A stretch of DNA of 64,000 nucleotides from Micromonospora sp. DSM 45708 (GCF_039566955.1 NZ_CP154796.1:5952001-6016000), one strand, 5' to 3'; counted from the stretch's first letter, positions 1 to 8,589 are shown. Numbers and translations are program-made. The notes: a model not told the origin generated them from the letters alone.

Positions 1-1
1 G

Positions 2-349
2 CTCTGCGGTTGGGCGGCAACGGGGGCAGGGCTGGACGTGGTGCCAGCGGTGCTGGGCGACGACCCGGTGGTCACCGCCCGGGGCACCGCCCCCGACTCC
101 TGGACCTGCGCGGAACGGCCCGACTCGCAGAACCCGCTCGGCCCGACGCGTACCGCTGTCGTGCTGACGACCGACGTCGGCGCGACGGTGCGGATCGCGA
201 TCGGCAGCCAGGCGTGGCCGCCCTCCTCCCCCGAGCCCCCGGCATGGACCGTCGACCTGCGTCCGGACGAGCAGCTCGTGGTCGACGGGAGATGCTCGAT
301 CCGGGTGACCGGCGGCACCGCCACGACAACCGAGTGGACGGCGAAGTGA
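2..349 (+). CDS. C-terminal part of an unrecognised protein (cut by window edge)
   Basis: The reading frame is open from the left edge of the window to a TGA at 347-349, so the true start lies upstream. I do not recognise the family. The visible ~115 residues have two cysteines in the mature part (near SWTC and DGRC) and a beta-strand-rich look (alternating Val/Thr stretches), as in a small exported or extracytoplasmic domain. An internal GTG at position 38 could be a start but has no clear ribosome-binding site. It ends 19 nt before the carbamoyltransferase gene on the same strand and so may be cotranscribed with it. Function unknown. Confidence 0.45.
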   Translation, partial: LCGWAATGAGLDVVPAVLGDDPVVTARGTAPDSWTCAERPDSQNPLGPTRTAVVLTTDVGATVRIAIGSQAWPPSSPEPPAWTVDLRPDEQLVVDGRCSIRVTGGTATTTEWTAK

Positions 350-368
350 CCACGCGAGGAAGCATCCG

Positions 369-2348
369 ATGATCACGCTCGGCATCACGGGCAGCTTCGC
401 CGACCTGGCGGGCACCTTCATGCCCGACGTCCCGGAGTGGCTGTTCCACGACTCGGCCGCGGCGCTGGTCGTGGACGGCACGGTCGTCGCCGCGGTCGAG
501 GAGGAGCGCCTCAACCGGCTCAAGCACAGCAACCTCTTCCCCGCCTCGGCAGCCCGCCAGTGCCTGGAGATGGCGGGCGTGCGGGCCGGGGACGTCGACC
601 AGGTGGCGTTCTTCTTCGGCGAGGACTACGCCGACCTCGAGGTCGGCTACGAGTACCTCAAGTTCGGTGACGTGCCCGCGCTGTCCGCGCGGGAACTGCT
701 CGGCGCCCGGCTCGCCGAGGCGGTGGGGCGCACGTTCCGCCCGGAGGACATCCACTTCACCAAGCACCACCGGGCGCACGCGTTCGGATCGTTCGCCGAC
801 TCCGGGTTCGACGACGCGCTCGCGGTGGTCATCGACGGAAACGGCGAGGCCGAGAGCATCTCGGTGTTCCAGTGCCGGGACAACGGCCTGGAGCTGCTCC
901 GCAGCTATCCCACCCGTGACTCGCTGGGGCACCTGTACCTCTCGCTCCTGCCGTTCCTCGGGTTCCGGCGCTTCGACGAGTACAAGGTCATGGGTCTGGC
1001 GCCCTACGGCGACCCCTCGACCTACCTCGGGCTGATCCGCGAACACTACGAGCTGCTCGCCGACGGCGGATACTCGCTGGACCCGGCCGCCGTGGTGGAG
1101 CACCTGCTGCGCAGCGGCTTCCGGCCGCGCCGGCGTGGTGAGGCGACCCGCACCCAGGACGCCGACCTGGCGGCGGCGCTCCAGGCGTCGTTGGAGGACA
1201 TCGAGCAACACCTCTTCCGGTACTGGGCGCGCGAGACCCGGGCGACCCGGCTCTGCCTGTCGGGCGGGGTCACGCACAACTCCACCGCCAACGGGCGGGT
1301 GCTCCAGTGGGGCCTGTTCGACGAGGTCTTCGTCCATCCCGCGTCCCACGACGCCGGCGCGTCGGCCGGTGCCGCGCAGTACCGGCAGGCGGAGGAGGGT
1401 GGCCGACGCGGCAAGGGGCTGATCAACGCGTTCCTCGGGCCGGAGCTCGGGGACCACACGGCGGTCCGCGCCGAACTGGTCTCCTGGCGGAGTTTCGTGG
1501 AGGTCGAAGAGATCGATCCGGGCACCGAGACCATCCGAGCGGCATCCGCCATCGCCGACGGCCAGGTGGTCGGCTGGGCGCACGGACGATCCGAGTTCGG
1601 TCCGCGTGCGCTCGGCCATCGCAGCATCCTCGCCGACGCCCGGGACGCGGCCAACCGCGACCGGGTCAACGCGATGATCAAGAAGCGGGAGGGATTCCGC
1701 CCGTTCGCGCCCGCGGTGCTGGCGGAGTCGGCCGCCGAGGTGTTCGACCTGACCGCGACCAGGGCGCGGCTGGACTTCATGGGGTGCGTGGTCGACGTCC
1801 GGCCGGAATGGCGGGAACGGCTGCCCGCCGTGACGCACGTCGACGGCAGCGCGCGGGTGCAGACCGTGCACCGGGACACGAACCCGGTCATGTGGGAGCT
1901 GATCGACCACTTCCGCGCGGCCACCGGGACACCGGTGCTGCTGAACACCTCGTTCAACAACTTCGCGGAGCCGATCGTGCAGTCGGTCCGGGACGTCCTG
2001 CGGTGCCTGGTGACCACCGCGCTGGACCTGGTGGTCCTCCCCGGCCACGTGGTGCGCCGCAAGGAGGGCTTCCGGGCCGCCCTGCACACGGCCCGGATCG
2101 AGCTGCATCCGGCGACCCGGCTGCGCGAGGTGGTCACCGCCGACGGCACGTCGCGGCGCGTCGTGGCGTTCCGCACCCAGGGCGCCAAGGAGGTCGAGGT
2201 CGACGCGGCCGTGTTCGGTCTCCTGCGCGCCGCGACCGCCGGCCCGACGTCGGCTGCCGCGCACGGCCTGCCCGCCGACGACGACGTGCTCGACGCGCTG
2301 CTGATCCTCTGGGAGAACCGGGTCGTGGACTTCCACGCTCCGGCCTGA
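369..2348 (+). CDS. NodU/CmcH-family O-carbamoyltransferase
   Basis: This cytoplasmic enzyme of 659 residues belongs to the family that transfers a carbamoyl group from carbamoyl phosphate, through a carbamoyl-adenylate, to a hydroxyl of a sugar or antibiotic scaffold (NodU, CmcH, NovN and the bleomycin BlmD group). The N-terminal Kae1-like domain has the conserved histidine cluster HHRAHA (133-138) and the DGNGE loop near 156. The C-terminal YrdC-like part carries GRSEFGPRALGHRS near 405, typical of the family. About 90 residues after the usual end (from roughly 565) form an extra C-terminal domain that I cannot name. The ATG follows a GAGGA ribosome-binding site. The neighbouring heptose genes suggest the acceptor is a heptose or modified sugar; that is inference. 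Confidence 0.93.
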   Translation: MITLGITGSFADLAGTFMPDVPEWLFHDSAAALVVDGTVVAAVEEERLNRLKHSNLFPASAARQCLEMAGVRAGDVDQVAFFFGEDYADLEVGYEYLKFGDVPALSARELLGARLAEAVGRTFRPEDIHFTKHHRAHAFGSFADSGFDDALAVVIDGNGEAESISVFQCRDNGLELLRSYPTRDSLGHLYLSLLPFLGFRRFDEYKVMGLAPYGDPSTYLGLIREHYELLADGGYSLDPAAVVEHLLRSGFRPRRRGEATRTQDADLAAALQASLEDIEQHLFRYWARETRATRLCLSGGVTHNSTANGRVLQWGLFDEVFVHPASHDAGASAGAAQYRQAEEGGRRGKGLINAFLGPELGDHTAVRAELVSWRSFVEVEEIDPGTETIRAASAIADGQVVGWAHGRSEFGPRALGHRSILADARDAANRDRVNAMIKKREGFRPFAPAVLAESAAEVFDLTATRARLDFMGCVVDVRPEWRERLPAVTHVDGSARVQTVHRDTNPVMWELIDHFRAATGTPVLLNTSFNNFAEPIVQSVRDVLRCLVTTALDLVVLPGHVVRRKEGFRAALHTARIELHPATRLREVVTADGTSRRVVAFRTQGAKEVEVDAAVFGLLRAATAGPTSAAAHGLPADDDVLDALLILWENRVVDFHAPA

Positions 2349-2363
2349 TCCATCGGAACCGAC

Positions 2364-2393
2364 CCGGGGCGGCCCGCCGAGAGGCCGCCCCGG
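2364..2393 (+). terminator. GC hairpin between carbamoyltransferase and VOC genes
   Basis: An 11-bp perfect inverted repeat, CCGGGGCGGCC / GGCCGCCCCGG (2364-2374 and 2383-2393), with an 8-nt loop begins 15 nt after the carbamoyltransferase stop. There is no T-tract, as is common in actinomycetes. It may terminate or attenuate readthrough into the VOC gene. Confidence 0.6.
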
Positions 2394-2410
2394 CACCATG
2401 AGGAGACATC

Positions 2411-2779
2411 ATGACCGACCTCACCTTCGACAGCGCGCGCCTCGACGTTCGCGACATGGACGCGGCCGAGGCGTTCTACCGGGACGCCCTCGGCTTCCAG
2501 CGGGTCTTCCGCTACGACATCCCGGACGGGGTGATCCAGATGATGGCGCCGGGCGGCAAGCCGCCGGGCGTCGAGTTGACCATGCTGACGGACCTCGTCC
2601 CGAACGCCAGCCCCACCGAGCACATCGCGTTTCTCGCCGACGACGTGCCCGCGTGGGTCGAGCGGATCAGGAGCCTCGGCTACCGGGTCGAGCGTGAGCC
2701 GTTCACCATCGGCGACGAGACGATGGCCTTCGTGCTCGATCCGGACGGCCACCGCATCGAGCTGAAGCACTACGCCTGA
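2411..2779 (+). CDS. VOC-superfamily (glyoxalase/bleomycin-resistance fold) protein
   Basis: A 122-residue single-domain protein with the two beta-alpha-beta-beta-beta units of the vicinal oxygen chelate fold. LDVRDMDAAEAFYRDALGF near the N-terminus and FVLDPDGHRIEL near the C-terminus are the usual family signatures. Such proteins act as metal-dependent isomerases, dioxygenases or epimerases, or as ligand-binding (resistance) proteins; the sequence does not decide which. GAGGAG just upstream sets the ATG. Its closest relative in the window is the VOC protein at 15474-15878, which shares the DxGVIxxxxPGGxPPGVEL region. The last 10 nt overlap the convergent dehydrogenase gene. Confidence 0.9.
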   Translation: MTDLTFDSARLDVRDMDAAEAFYRDALGFQRVFRYDIPDGVIQMMAPGGKPPGVELTMLTDLVPNASPTEHIAFLADDVPAWVERIRSLGYRVEREPFTIGDETMAFVLDPDGHRIELKHYA

Positions 2780-3750
2780 GCGGGCCAGACGACGACCGGT
2801 TTGGCGGTCCGTCCCGCCGCCATGTCCCGCAACGTGCCGGTGCCGAGATCCGCCGGCGCCATCGGGCTGGCGAGCGGACGGGGGTCGATCACCCCGTCGG
2901 CCAACAGCGCGAGCGTGGCCCGGAAGTCGGGTCGCAGGGCACCCAGTGACCAGCCGATGGTGACCTCCTTCCCGAACGCCGTGCCGGCGTCGACGGCGAG
3001 CACGCCGGGGTGCTGCGCGGCCACCACGACCGTCCCGCCACGGTCGACCGCGCCCAACGCCTCGGCGAAGCCGGCGGCCGTCCCGGACGCCTCGACGACA
3101 ACGGGACACGGCGTGTCCGGGCGATCGGTGGGCAGGCCCAGCGACCGGGTGAGCGCGGCCCGGGCCGCAACGGGGTCGGTGACCGAGACCTCGACACCTC
3201 GGGCCCGCAGGAACAGGGCGACGCCGAGCCCGATGGTCCCCGCACCGAGCACGAGCACGGGCCCTTCCCCGGGCACCTTCGCCGCCGCGTGGTGGGCGCA
3301 CGCCAGCGGTTCCACAAGCGCGGCCGTCACCGGGTCGAGCCCCGGTGGCACCTCCAGCAGCGCCGAGCCGGGCACCGAGACGTACCGCGCGAGCCCGCCG
3401 GCACCGTAGTTGTGGCCCAGCAGCAGCAACCGCTCGCAGTAACTCGTCCGGCCGGTCACGCACCGGGCGCACGAGCCGCAGTGGATGGCCGGATCGATGA
3501 CGACCCGGGTGCCCGGCGCCCAGCCCTCGTCGCTGTGGACGACCGTCCCCGCCACCTCGTGCCCCAGCGCCACGTCGGGCAGCACGCCGGGTTCGGCACA
3601 CCGTCGGCGATACTCCGCCAGGTCGGTGCCGCAGATGCCGGCCGCGTCGACGCGGACCACCGTCCGCGCCGCCACGGTGACCGTCGGCGAGCCGACCAGT
3701 TCCCCGGCGGAGGTGAGCGCGTACCCGATGCCCTCGAAGCGGTCAGACAC
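2770..3750 (-). CDS. Zinc-dependent medium-chain alcohol dehydrogenase
   Basis: An NAD(P)-dependent dehydrogenase of 326 residues. It has the catalytic-zinc motif GICGTDL near residue 36, the GHE motif, and a structural-zinc lobe with four cysteines in CGSCARCVTGRTSYC. The Rossmann nucleotide site is VLVLGAGTIGLG. It probably oxidises or reduces a secondary alcohol of a sugar. GTG at 3750 is chosen because GGGGGTGG precedes it and homologous sequence starts there; the frame is open further upstream. The start overlaps the HAD gene by 8 nt, so the two are translationally coupled. It is the last gene of the DegT-to-dehydrogenase operon. Confidence 0.88.
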   Translation of the reverse strand: MSDRFEGIGYALTSAGELVGSPTVTVAARTVVRVDAAGICGTDLAEYRRRCAEPGVLPDVALGHEVAGTVVHSDEGWAPGTRVVIDPAIHCGSCARCVTGRTSYCERLLLLGHNYGAGGLARYVSVPGSALLEVPPGLDPVTAALVEPLACAHHAAAKVPGEGPVLVLGAGTIGLGVALFLRARGVEVSVTDPVAARAALTRSLGLPTDRPDTPCPVVVEASGTAAGFAEALGAVDRGGTVVVAAQHPGVLAVDAGTAFGKEVTIGWSLGALRPDFRATLALLADGVIDPRPLASPMAPADLGTGTLRDMAAGRTAKPVVVWPAQA

Positions 3751-4321
3751 CGGCCACCCCCGCCGTACGCAACGCCGCACGCGTCTCCGCGGCGGTGGTG
3801 AAGTGCACGCCCGTCCCACCCACGGCGGTCACCGCATCCACGTTGACCTTCTTGTCGTCGACCAGGATCAGGTCGGTCACCGCCGTGCCGGCCTGCTCGG
3901 CCAGCCGCTCGAAGAACTCGGGACGCGGCTTTCGTACGCCCAGTCGGCAGGACGCGAACACGCCGACGTCCAGCCCGGCGAGATGGTCCCCCACGACCTC
4001 GTCGATCCACACCGGATAGTTGCTGCCGATCGCCACCCGGTGCCGGGCGGTGCAGTCGACCAGCAGGTCACGCATGCCGTCGATCCACGCGTATCCCGCT
4101 CGCCGCGTGCGGTGGAACTCCTCGGTGTCCCACCGCAGGCCGCTTGTCACCAGCCCCCGCCAGTACTCACCCTCCTCGACCTCCCCCCGTTCCAGGCGGT
4201 GGTAGAGGCCGTCCGGGCGTAGCGTCTCGAACTCGGCGAACGACATTCCGCAGGCCGCCTCGTGAGCGGCCTGGAACGGGTCGGTCAGCAACGTGTCCAT
4301 CAGGTCGAAGACGATCAACAC
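3743..4321 (-). CDS. HAD-superfamily protein with altered motif I
   Basis: A 192-residue haloacid-dehalogenase-like protein. Motif I is FDLMDTLL near residue 6: the nucleophilic Asp and the Thr are present, but the second Asp of the usual DxDGT is Met. Motif III (GVRKPRP) and the acidic motif IV (ILVDDKK) are intact. Without the general acid/base Asp, ordinary phosphatase activity is doubtful; some plant and bacterial HAD proteins share this DxMDT form. It is the only phosphatase-like gene near the heptose genes, so it is a weak candidate for the missing heptose-bisphosphate phosphatase step. The GTG start has GAGGAG 8-9 nt upstream. The gene sits 11 nt after the second dehydrogenase. Confidence 0.82.
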   Translation of the reverse strand: MLIVFDLMDTLLTDPFQAAHEAACGMSFAEFETLRPDGLYHRLERGEVEEGEYWRGLVTSGLRWDTEEFHRTRRAGYAWIDGMRDLLVDCTARHRVAIGSNYPVWIDEVVGDHLAGLDVGVFASCRLGVRKPRPEFFERLAEQAGTAVTDLILVDDKKVNVDAVTAVGGTGVHFTTAAETRAALRTAGVAGV

Positions 4322-4332
4322 AGGGGCGCTCC

Positions 4333-5403
4333 TCACGGGTGCTCCAGGACGACCTTGATCGCGCGGTGCGTCTCCCGCGACCGGGCCACGGCGAGCGCCT
4401 CGACAAGATCGTCCGGCGGAAATGAGTGGGTGACCAGCAGGTCGCCGAGGTCCGGCGTGGCGGCGAGCAGACGTACCGCCTCGTCCAGCGAGTCGGCGAG
4501 GGCCGGCGGCGGAACGTCGTGCGCGGAGTGTTCGAGGTGACCGACCAGCGTGAGCCCCTTGAGCCACAGCGGGGTGAGGTCCGCGCAGTCCTCCGGATTG
4601 CCCAGGGTCAGCACGGTGCCACCGGCAGCCACCGCGCGCATCGCGTCGACAAGCGAGGACGACGTGCCCCCCGCGTCCACCACCAGCGCCGGCCCGTCGA
4701 GGGTCAGTTCGGGCGGCCCGATCGAGGGTTCCGCGCCGAGCGCGCGCACGGCGTCCGCCTGGAAGCCGTGGCGCACGATCGCCGACAGCCGCCGTCCCGG
4801 CAGCACGGAAGCGGCGGCCACCAACGTCACCAGGCCCACCGTGCCGCCGCCGACCACAGCCACCTCCGTCGCCGCCGTGTCGCGCACCTCCCGCAACCCG
4901 GCCACGGCCACCGACAGCGGTTCGGCGAGCACCGCCGTCCGATCCGGCACCGCGGCCGGCACCGGCCGCAGCATCGTGCGATGCGCCCAGACCCGGTCGG
5001 CCCAGCCGCCACCGAGTGCCGCGCTGAACCCCAGGGACTTGCCCCATCGCAGCTCCGGCGCCCAGAAGGAACGGCACTGCCCGAACCGGCCCGCGCGGCA
5101 GGCGGGGCACGGATCGACCGCCCGCGCGGCGCACGGGACCAGCGGATGCACCACGACCCGTCGCCCGGCGAGTGGACCGTCCTCCACCACACCGACCACC
5201 TCGTGACCGGGCACGACGGAGTCGCAGGTGCCGTCGGTGTCGTGGTCGGCGAGGCCGCGCAGGTCGCTGCCGCAGATCCCGGCCATGGTGACCCGGGCCA
5301 GCGACCACTCCGGGCCCGGCCGCGGCGGCACCGGACGACGCACGACCACCGGCCACCACCGGCCGTCCGCGCTGATCGAGCGCAGCACGGTCCGGCCGGT
5401 CAC
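4333..5403 (-). CDS. Zinc-dependent dehydrogenase (threonine/sorbitol dehydrogenase-like)
   Basis: A 356-residue medium-chain dehydrogenase. GICGSDLRGL and PGHEVVG give the catalytic zinc site, and the structural-zinc cysteines lie in VDPCPACRAGRFGQC plus one Cys further upstream than usual. The nucleotide-binding loop is VAVVGGGTVGLV. It is about 30 residues longer than its neighbour at 2770-3750 and only distantly related, so the pair probably performs different redox steps on the same sugar. GTG at 5403 overlaps the epimerase stop in a GTGA arrangement. The frame stays open far upstream, but that part is the antisense shadow of the epimerase gene. Confidence 0.88.
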   Translation of the reverse strand: MTGRTVLRSISADGRWWPVVVRRPVPPRPGPEWSLARVTMAGICGSDLRGLADHDTDGTCDSVVPGHEVVGVVEDGPLAGRRVVVHPLVPCAARAVDPCPACRAGRFGQCRSFWAPELRWGKSLGFSAALGGGWADRVWAHRTMLRPVPAAVPDRTAVLAEPLSVAVAGLREVRDTAATEVAVVGGGTVGLVTLVAAASVLPGRRLSAIVRHGFQADAVRALGAEPSIGPPELTLDGPALVVDAGGTSSSLVDAMRAVAAGGTVLTLGNPEDCADLTPLWLKGLTLVGHLEHSAHDVPPPALADSLDEAVRLLAATPDLGDLLVTHSFPPDDLVEALAVARSRETHRAIKVVLEHP

Positions 5404-6356
5404 GACACCGGCCCGGGTGCGGCGGAGAACGTCGCGTACAGCCGGCTCGCGGCGGCCCGCACCTCGTCGACCGTACGGGCCCGGGCCGGCGCGAGCACCT
5501 TGCCGGTGACGCTCTGGTCGGCGCAGGTCCAGTACTGGTAGCGGTCCCGGACCGGGTTCGGTACCAGGCGGACGTCCAGCTCGCCGTCCGCCCGCAGCTC
5601 GGCGCACCAGCCCAGCAGCGCGGCGAAGCTCACCGCAACCCCCGACCCGAGGTTGTACACGCCGGCAGGTGGCGGCTCGACGATCGCGGCGAGCATCGTC
5701 TCCGCGACGACCTCCACCGGCACGTAGTCCCGGCAGGCCTCCAGCGTGTCGGCGAACACCCGGAGCCGCTGGCCCCGGGCCGTCTGCCTGAGCAGCTGCG
5801 AGATGATGGACGCCATCGATCCCTTGTGCTCCTCGCCGGTGCCGAACACGTTGGTGTAGCGGTAACCCGCCCAGGCGGCGTCGGCGCCGAAACGCGCCGC
5901 CATCTCCCGGTCCAGGGTGAGCTTCGACCAGGCGTAGGCGTTGAGCGGCCCGGTGCAGCGGTCCGCGTCGTCCACGTCGTGCTCGGCCATCGGGACACGG
6001 GCGTGGACGGTGCCGTACACGCTGTGCGACGAGGCGTAGGCGAAGGGCGTGCCGGACGCGGCACACGCCTCCGCCAGGGCCAGCGGCTCCGCCACGTTCA
6101 CCGCACGAAGCCGGGCCACGTCGGACTCGAGGGTGGAGCTGATCCCGCCCTGGTGCAGCACGGCCCGGTACCGCCCGGCCCGTACGTCGGCGACCACCGA
6201 CGCCGACGCCGCCGGTCCCCGCACGACGTGGGCGGCCGGCACCCGCACCGGCCGCGGATCGACGGCGGTGACCGCGAAGCCGATCCGTCCGCACGCGGTC
6301 GTGAGGTGGGAGCCGATGAATCCCGCCGCGCCGGTGACCAGAACCTCGCCGGTCAT
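5400..6356 (-). CDS. HldD-like NAD-dependent heptose/sugar epimerase
   Basis: A 318-residue extended short-chain dehydrogenase/epimerase. It has the N-terminal NAD motif GAAGFIGSH (9-17) and the catalytic pattern with SSHSVYG and NAYAWSK. The stretch YRYTNVFGTGEEHKGSMAS matches the hallmark of ADP-L-glycero-D-manno-heptose 6-epimerase (HldD), where HKGRMAS is typical. This points to an ADP-heptose or related nucleotide sugar as substrate and links the gene to the GmhA-HldE fusion at 8590-10602. BlmG-type sugar epimerases of bleomycin clusters resemble the same group. Its ATG overlaps the aminotransferase stop (ATGA) and its stop overlaps the next GTG, so the operon is tightly coupled. Confidence 0.88.
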   Translation of the reverse strand: MTGEVLVTGAAGFIGSHLTTACGRIGFAVTAVDPRPVRVPAAHVVRGPAASASVVADVRAGRYRAVLHQGGISSTLESDVARLRAVNVAEPLALAEACAASGTPFAYASSHSVYGTVHARVPMAEHDVDDADRCTGPLNAYAWSKLTLDREMAARFGADAAWAGYRYTNVFGTGEEHKGSMASIISQLLRQTARGQRLRVFADTLEACRDYVPVEVVAETMLAAIVEPPPAGVYNLGSGVAVSFAALLGWCAELRADGELDVRLVPNPVRDRYQYWTCADQSVTGKVLAPARARTVDEVRAAASRLYATFSAAPGPVS

Positions 6357-7567
6357 CCGGCCGACTCCGCCAGCACGCGCAGCAGCACCTCACGGACCCG
6401 CGCCGTCTTCACCGCGGCTTCCGCCGGGGTGTCGAGGACAGTGACCTCGCCCAGCGTGCCGAGGTACCCGTCGACCACACCCACGCTCAACGCCACCGAC
6501 CGGGACAACAGGTCGTCGGTACGCGGGAGGTCGCCCGGCACGGCGTTGGCCACCGTCCGCGAGCCGTCGACCCCGACGCCGGTGAACTCGCCGTACAACT
6601 GCCCCATCCGGGCGTAGTTGTGCTTCGTCGACGCGTCCAGGGTCGATCCGCCGAGTTCGCGGGCGAACGCGGCGGCATGTGCCCCGTCGTCGAAGATCAG
6701 TACGTGGGCGCTGCCGCACCAGCCCTCGTCGTGCACCACCCGGTGACCGACACCGGGGATCCCGTCCAGTCCGTCCCGGACCACGGCGGCCAGCGCCCGG
6801 CAGTGCTCGAGGGTGCGGTCCAGCCGGCCCAGTTGGACCAGGCCCACGGCGGCGGCGAGTTCGTGCATCCGCAGGTTCAGGCCGATCCGGGGACCGTCCT
6901 CCACCAGCCCCGCCCGGTCCGGCGCGAAACCGTGGTCGTGCAGCGCGAACGCGTTGCGGTACACCTGGGGTGAGGCAGTGGCCAACAGGCCACCGTCACC
7001 GGTGGTCATCGTCTTGCCGACGTTGAACGAGAACGTGCCGGCGGCGCCGATCGTGCCCAGCCGCCGGCCCCGGTACGAGCCACCGCACGCCTGCGCACAG
7101 TCCTCGATCAGCGGCAGCCCGTCGGCGACGGCGAGGAGCCGTTCCATGTCCGCGGGCCCGCCGATCATGTGCACCGGCATGATCGCCCTGGTCCGCTCGG
7201 TGATCTTCTTGGCGACGTCCTCGGGCGCGATGGTCAGGCTCTCGTCGATCTCGGCCAGCACCGGTCGCGCGCCCGCGAACAGCACCGCCGCGATCGAGGC
7301 GATGAACGTGTAGCCGGGCACGATCACCTCGTGGCCGGGGCCGACCCCGAGGCCCACGAGCCCGGCCAGGAGCGCCGACGTGCAACTGTTCACCGCCAGG
7401 GTGTGCGGCGAGTCGAGCAACGCGGCCATCTCACGCTCGAACCGCATGGTCTTCGAGACGGCGGACTCGTCGCCGAAGCGGTAGCGGCTGAGGTGCCGCT
7501 CCCGCATCGCCTCGAGTACCGCACGTTCCTCGGCGTCATCGATCAGGTACCAACCGGGGCCGGGCAC
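6353..7567 (-). CDS. DegT/DnrJ/EryC1/StrS-type sugar aminotransferase
   Basis: A 404-residue PLP enzyme of the family that aminates keto-sugars, usually as nucleotide sugars. The PLP lysine is K185 in FSFNVGKTMTTGDGG; the PLP-phosphate and ring contacts are seen in VNSCTSALLAGL (about 59-70) and IEDCAQACGGSYRG. Some members are dehydratases, but the Lys makes aminotransfer more likely. The GTG start lies 6 nt after GGAGGG. It is the first gene of the five-gene minus-strand operon, transcribed divergently from the methyltransferase across 72 nt. With the HldD-like epimerase and two dehydrogenases it could make an aminoheptose (inference). Confidence 0.92.
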   Translation of the reverse strand: MPGPGWYLIDDAEERAVLEAMRERHLSRYRFGDESAVSKTMRFEREMAALLDSPHTLAVNSCTSALLAGLVGLGVGPGHEVIVPGYTFIASIAAVLFAGARPVLAEIDESLTIAPEDVAKKITERTRAIMPVHMIGGPADMERLLAVADGLPLIEDCAQACGGSYRGRRLGTIGAAGTFSFNVGKTMTTGDGGLLATASPQVYRNAFALHDHGFAPDRAGLVEDGPRIGLNLRMHELAAAVGLVQLGRLDRTLEHCRALAAVVRDGLDGIPGVGHRVVHDEGWCGSAHVLIFDDGAHAAAFARELGGSTLDASTKHNYARMGQLYGEFTGVGVDGSRTVANAVPGDLPRTDDLLSRSVALSVGVVDGYLGTLGEVTVLDTPAEAAVKTARVREVLLRVLAESAG

Positions 7568-7624
7568 AGACGGCCCTCCGTTCTCTCGTCGTGGTGGTCA
7601 ACCAGGTGGCGGGGGCTCATGAGC

Positions 7625-7630
7625 TAGGAT
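7625..7630 (+). promoter_or_regulatory. Putative -10 box of a leaderless promoter
   Basis: TAGGAT ends 9 nt before the ATG at 7640 and no Shine-Dalgarno sequence is present. This spacing places transcription start at or next to the start codon, as in leaderless actinomycete mRNAs. No convincing -35 box is visible. Confidence 0.4.
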
Positions 7631-7639
7631 TTCCGACCG

Positions 7640-8584
7640 ATGTCCGCACATGACACTTCCGTCGGTCGGTGGCGTATCGGCTTCCCCGGCACCGAGCTGC
7701 GCGCACCGGAGCGGGGGATCGCCTTCGACGTGTCGGAGCTCGGGGGCCCGCTGGCCGTCGGCCTACACCAGGCCATGTCGTCGCCGACCCTGCCCCGGGC
7801 CCCGGAGGTCGAGATCCGGCTGCCCGCGTACCGGGGCAAGTCGCTCGTGCGGCTGCTGAACTGGCTCGTCGTCCACCGCCTGATCGAGCCGGGCGGGAAG
7901 GCCACGTTCCTGCTGGAGAAGCAGCAGGGGCCGGCGTCGATCGCGACACTGCTCGGCGACCTCGGGTGGCGGGACGTCACCCGTGAGCGGTCGGGCCGGG
8001 TCCATCGCGTCGGCGGCATCCCGGCGGACACCGCCGAGCTGCCGGACCCGCCGGCGTTCCGGACCCGGATCGGCGGCAACGACCTCGTGTTCGCCGCCGA
8101 CTACGGCGTGTTCTCCCCCGGCCATGTCGACGAGGGCACCCGCCTGCTCGCCGAGGTGGCGCTCCGGCAGCCACCGGTCGCGTCGGTCGCGGACATCGGG
8201 GTCGGCTACGGTCCGCTCGCGGTCGCGCTGGTCCGCGCGGGCACGGCCCAGCGCGCGGTCGGCGCCGACATCGACTGCATCGCGCTCTACCTCGCCGAGC
8301 ACAACGCGCGGGTCAACGGCGTGCCGCTGAGCACGATCTGCACGGCGGACCCGGGTGAGGTCGAGGACACGCCGCTCACCGTGTGCAACGTTCCGACGCA
8401 CATCGACGCGGAGAAGACGGCGGCGCTGATGGCCGCGCTCGTCCATCGCGCCCGCGCCGGCCGCAAGCTGCTCACCGTGGTGCACGCGAGCCTCGAAACG
8501 CGTTACCGTCAGCACTTCGCCAACGCGGGCGCGAGCGTGGTCGCGCACCACGGCACCACGCACGTCGTCCTGGAGACGGGCTGA
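7640..8584 (+). CDS. RsmC-like class I methyltransferase with unusual motif IV
   Basis: A 314-residue protein with the two-part layout of RsmC-type methyltransferases: an N-terminal degenerate domain (about 1-140) and a SAM-binding domain. LVFAADYGVFSPGHVDEGTR matches the RsmC entry motif, and VADIGVGYGPLAVAL is the SAM-binding motif I. Where RsmC has NPPF for exocyclic-amine methylation, this protein has CNVPTH, so the substrate may differ. It is the only plus-strand gene between two minus-strand biosynthetic operons. It might methylate the cluster product or be a self-resistance rRNA methyltransferase; neither can be decided from sequence. Confidence 0.8.
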   Translation: MSAHDTSVGRWRIGFPGTELRAPERGIAFDVSELGGPLAVGLHQAMSSPTLPRAPEVEIRLPAYRGKSLVRLLNWLVVHRLIEPGGKATFLLEKQQGPASIATLLGDLGWRDVTRERSGRVHRVGGIPADTAELPDPPAFRTRIGGNDLVFAADYGVFSPGHVDEGTRLLAEVALRQPPVASVADIGVGYGPLAVALVRAGTAQRAVGADIDCIALYLAEHNARVNGVPLSTICTADPGEVEDTPLTVCNVPTHIDAEKTAALMAALVHRARAGRKLLTVVHASLETRYRQHFANAGASVVAHHGTTHVVLETG

Positions 8585-8589
8585 ACGAC

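Noticed and set aside
72..2399. 775-codon open frame on the minus strand opposite the carbamoyltransferase
   Set aside because: It is antisense to a gene with clear family motifs, has Arg/Gly/Val-rich text without domains, and arises from high-G+C codon bias.
3743..4321. GmhB heptose-bisphosphate phosphatase
   Set aside because: Motif I lacks the second Asp (DLMDT), and GmhB has the DRDGT form, so the name is not supported.
4333..6393. One long minus-strand protein covering epimerase and dehydrogenase
   Set aside because: Only the last 356 codons match a dehydrogenase. The upstream part is in a different frame from the real epimerase gene, whose stop overlaps the GTG at 5403.
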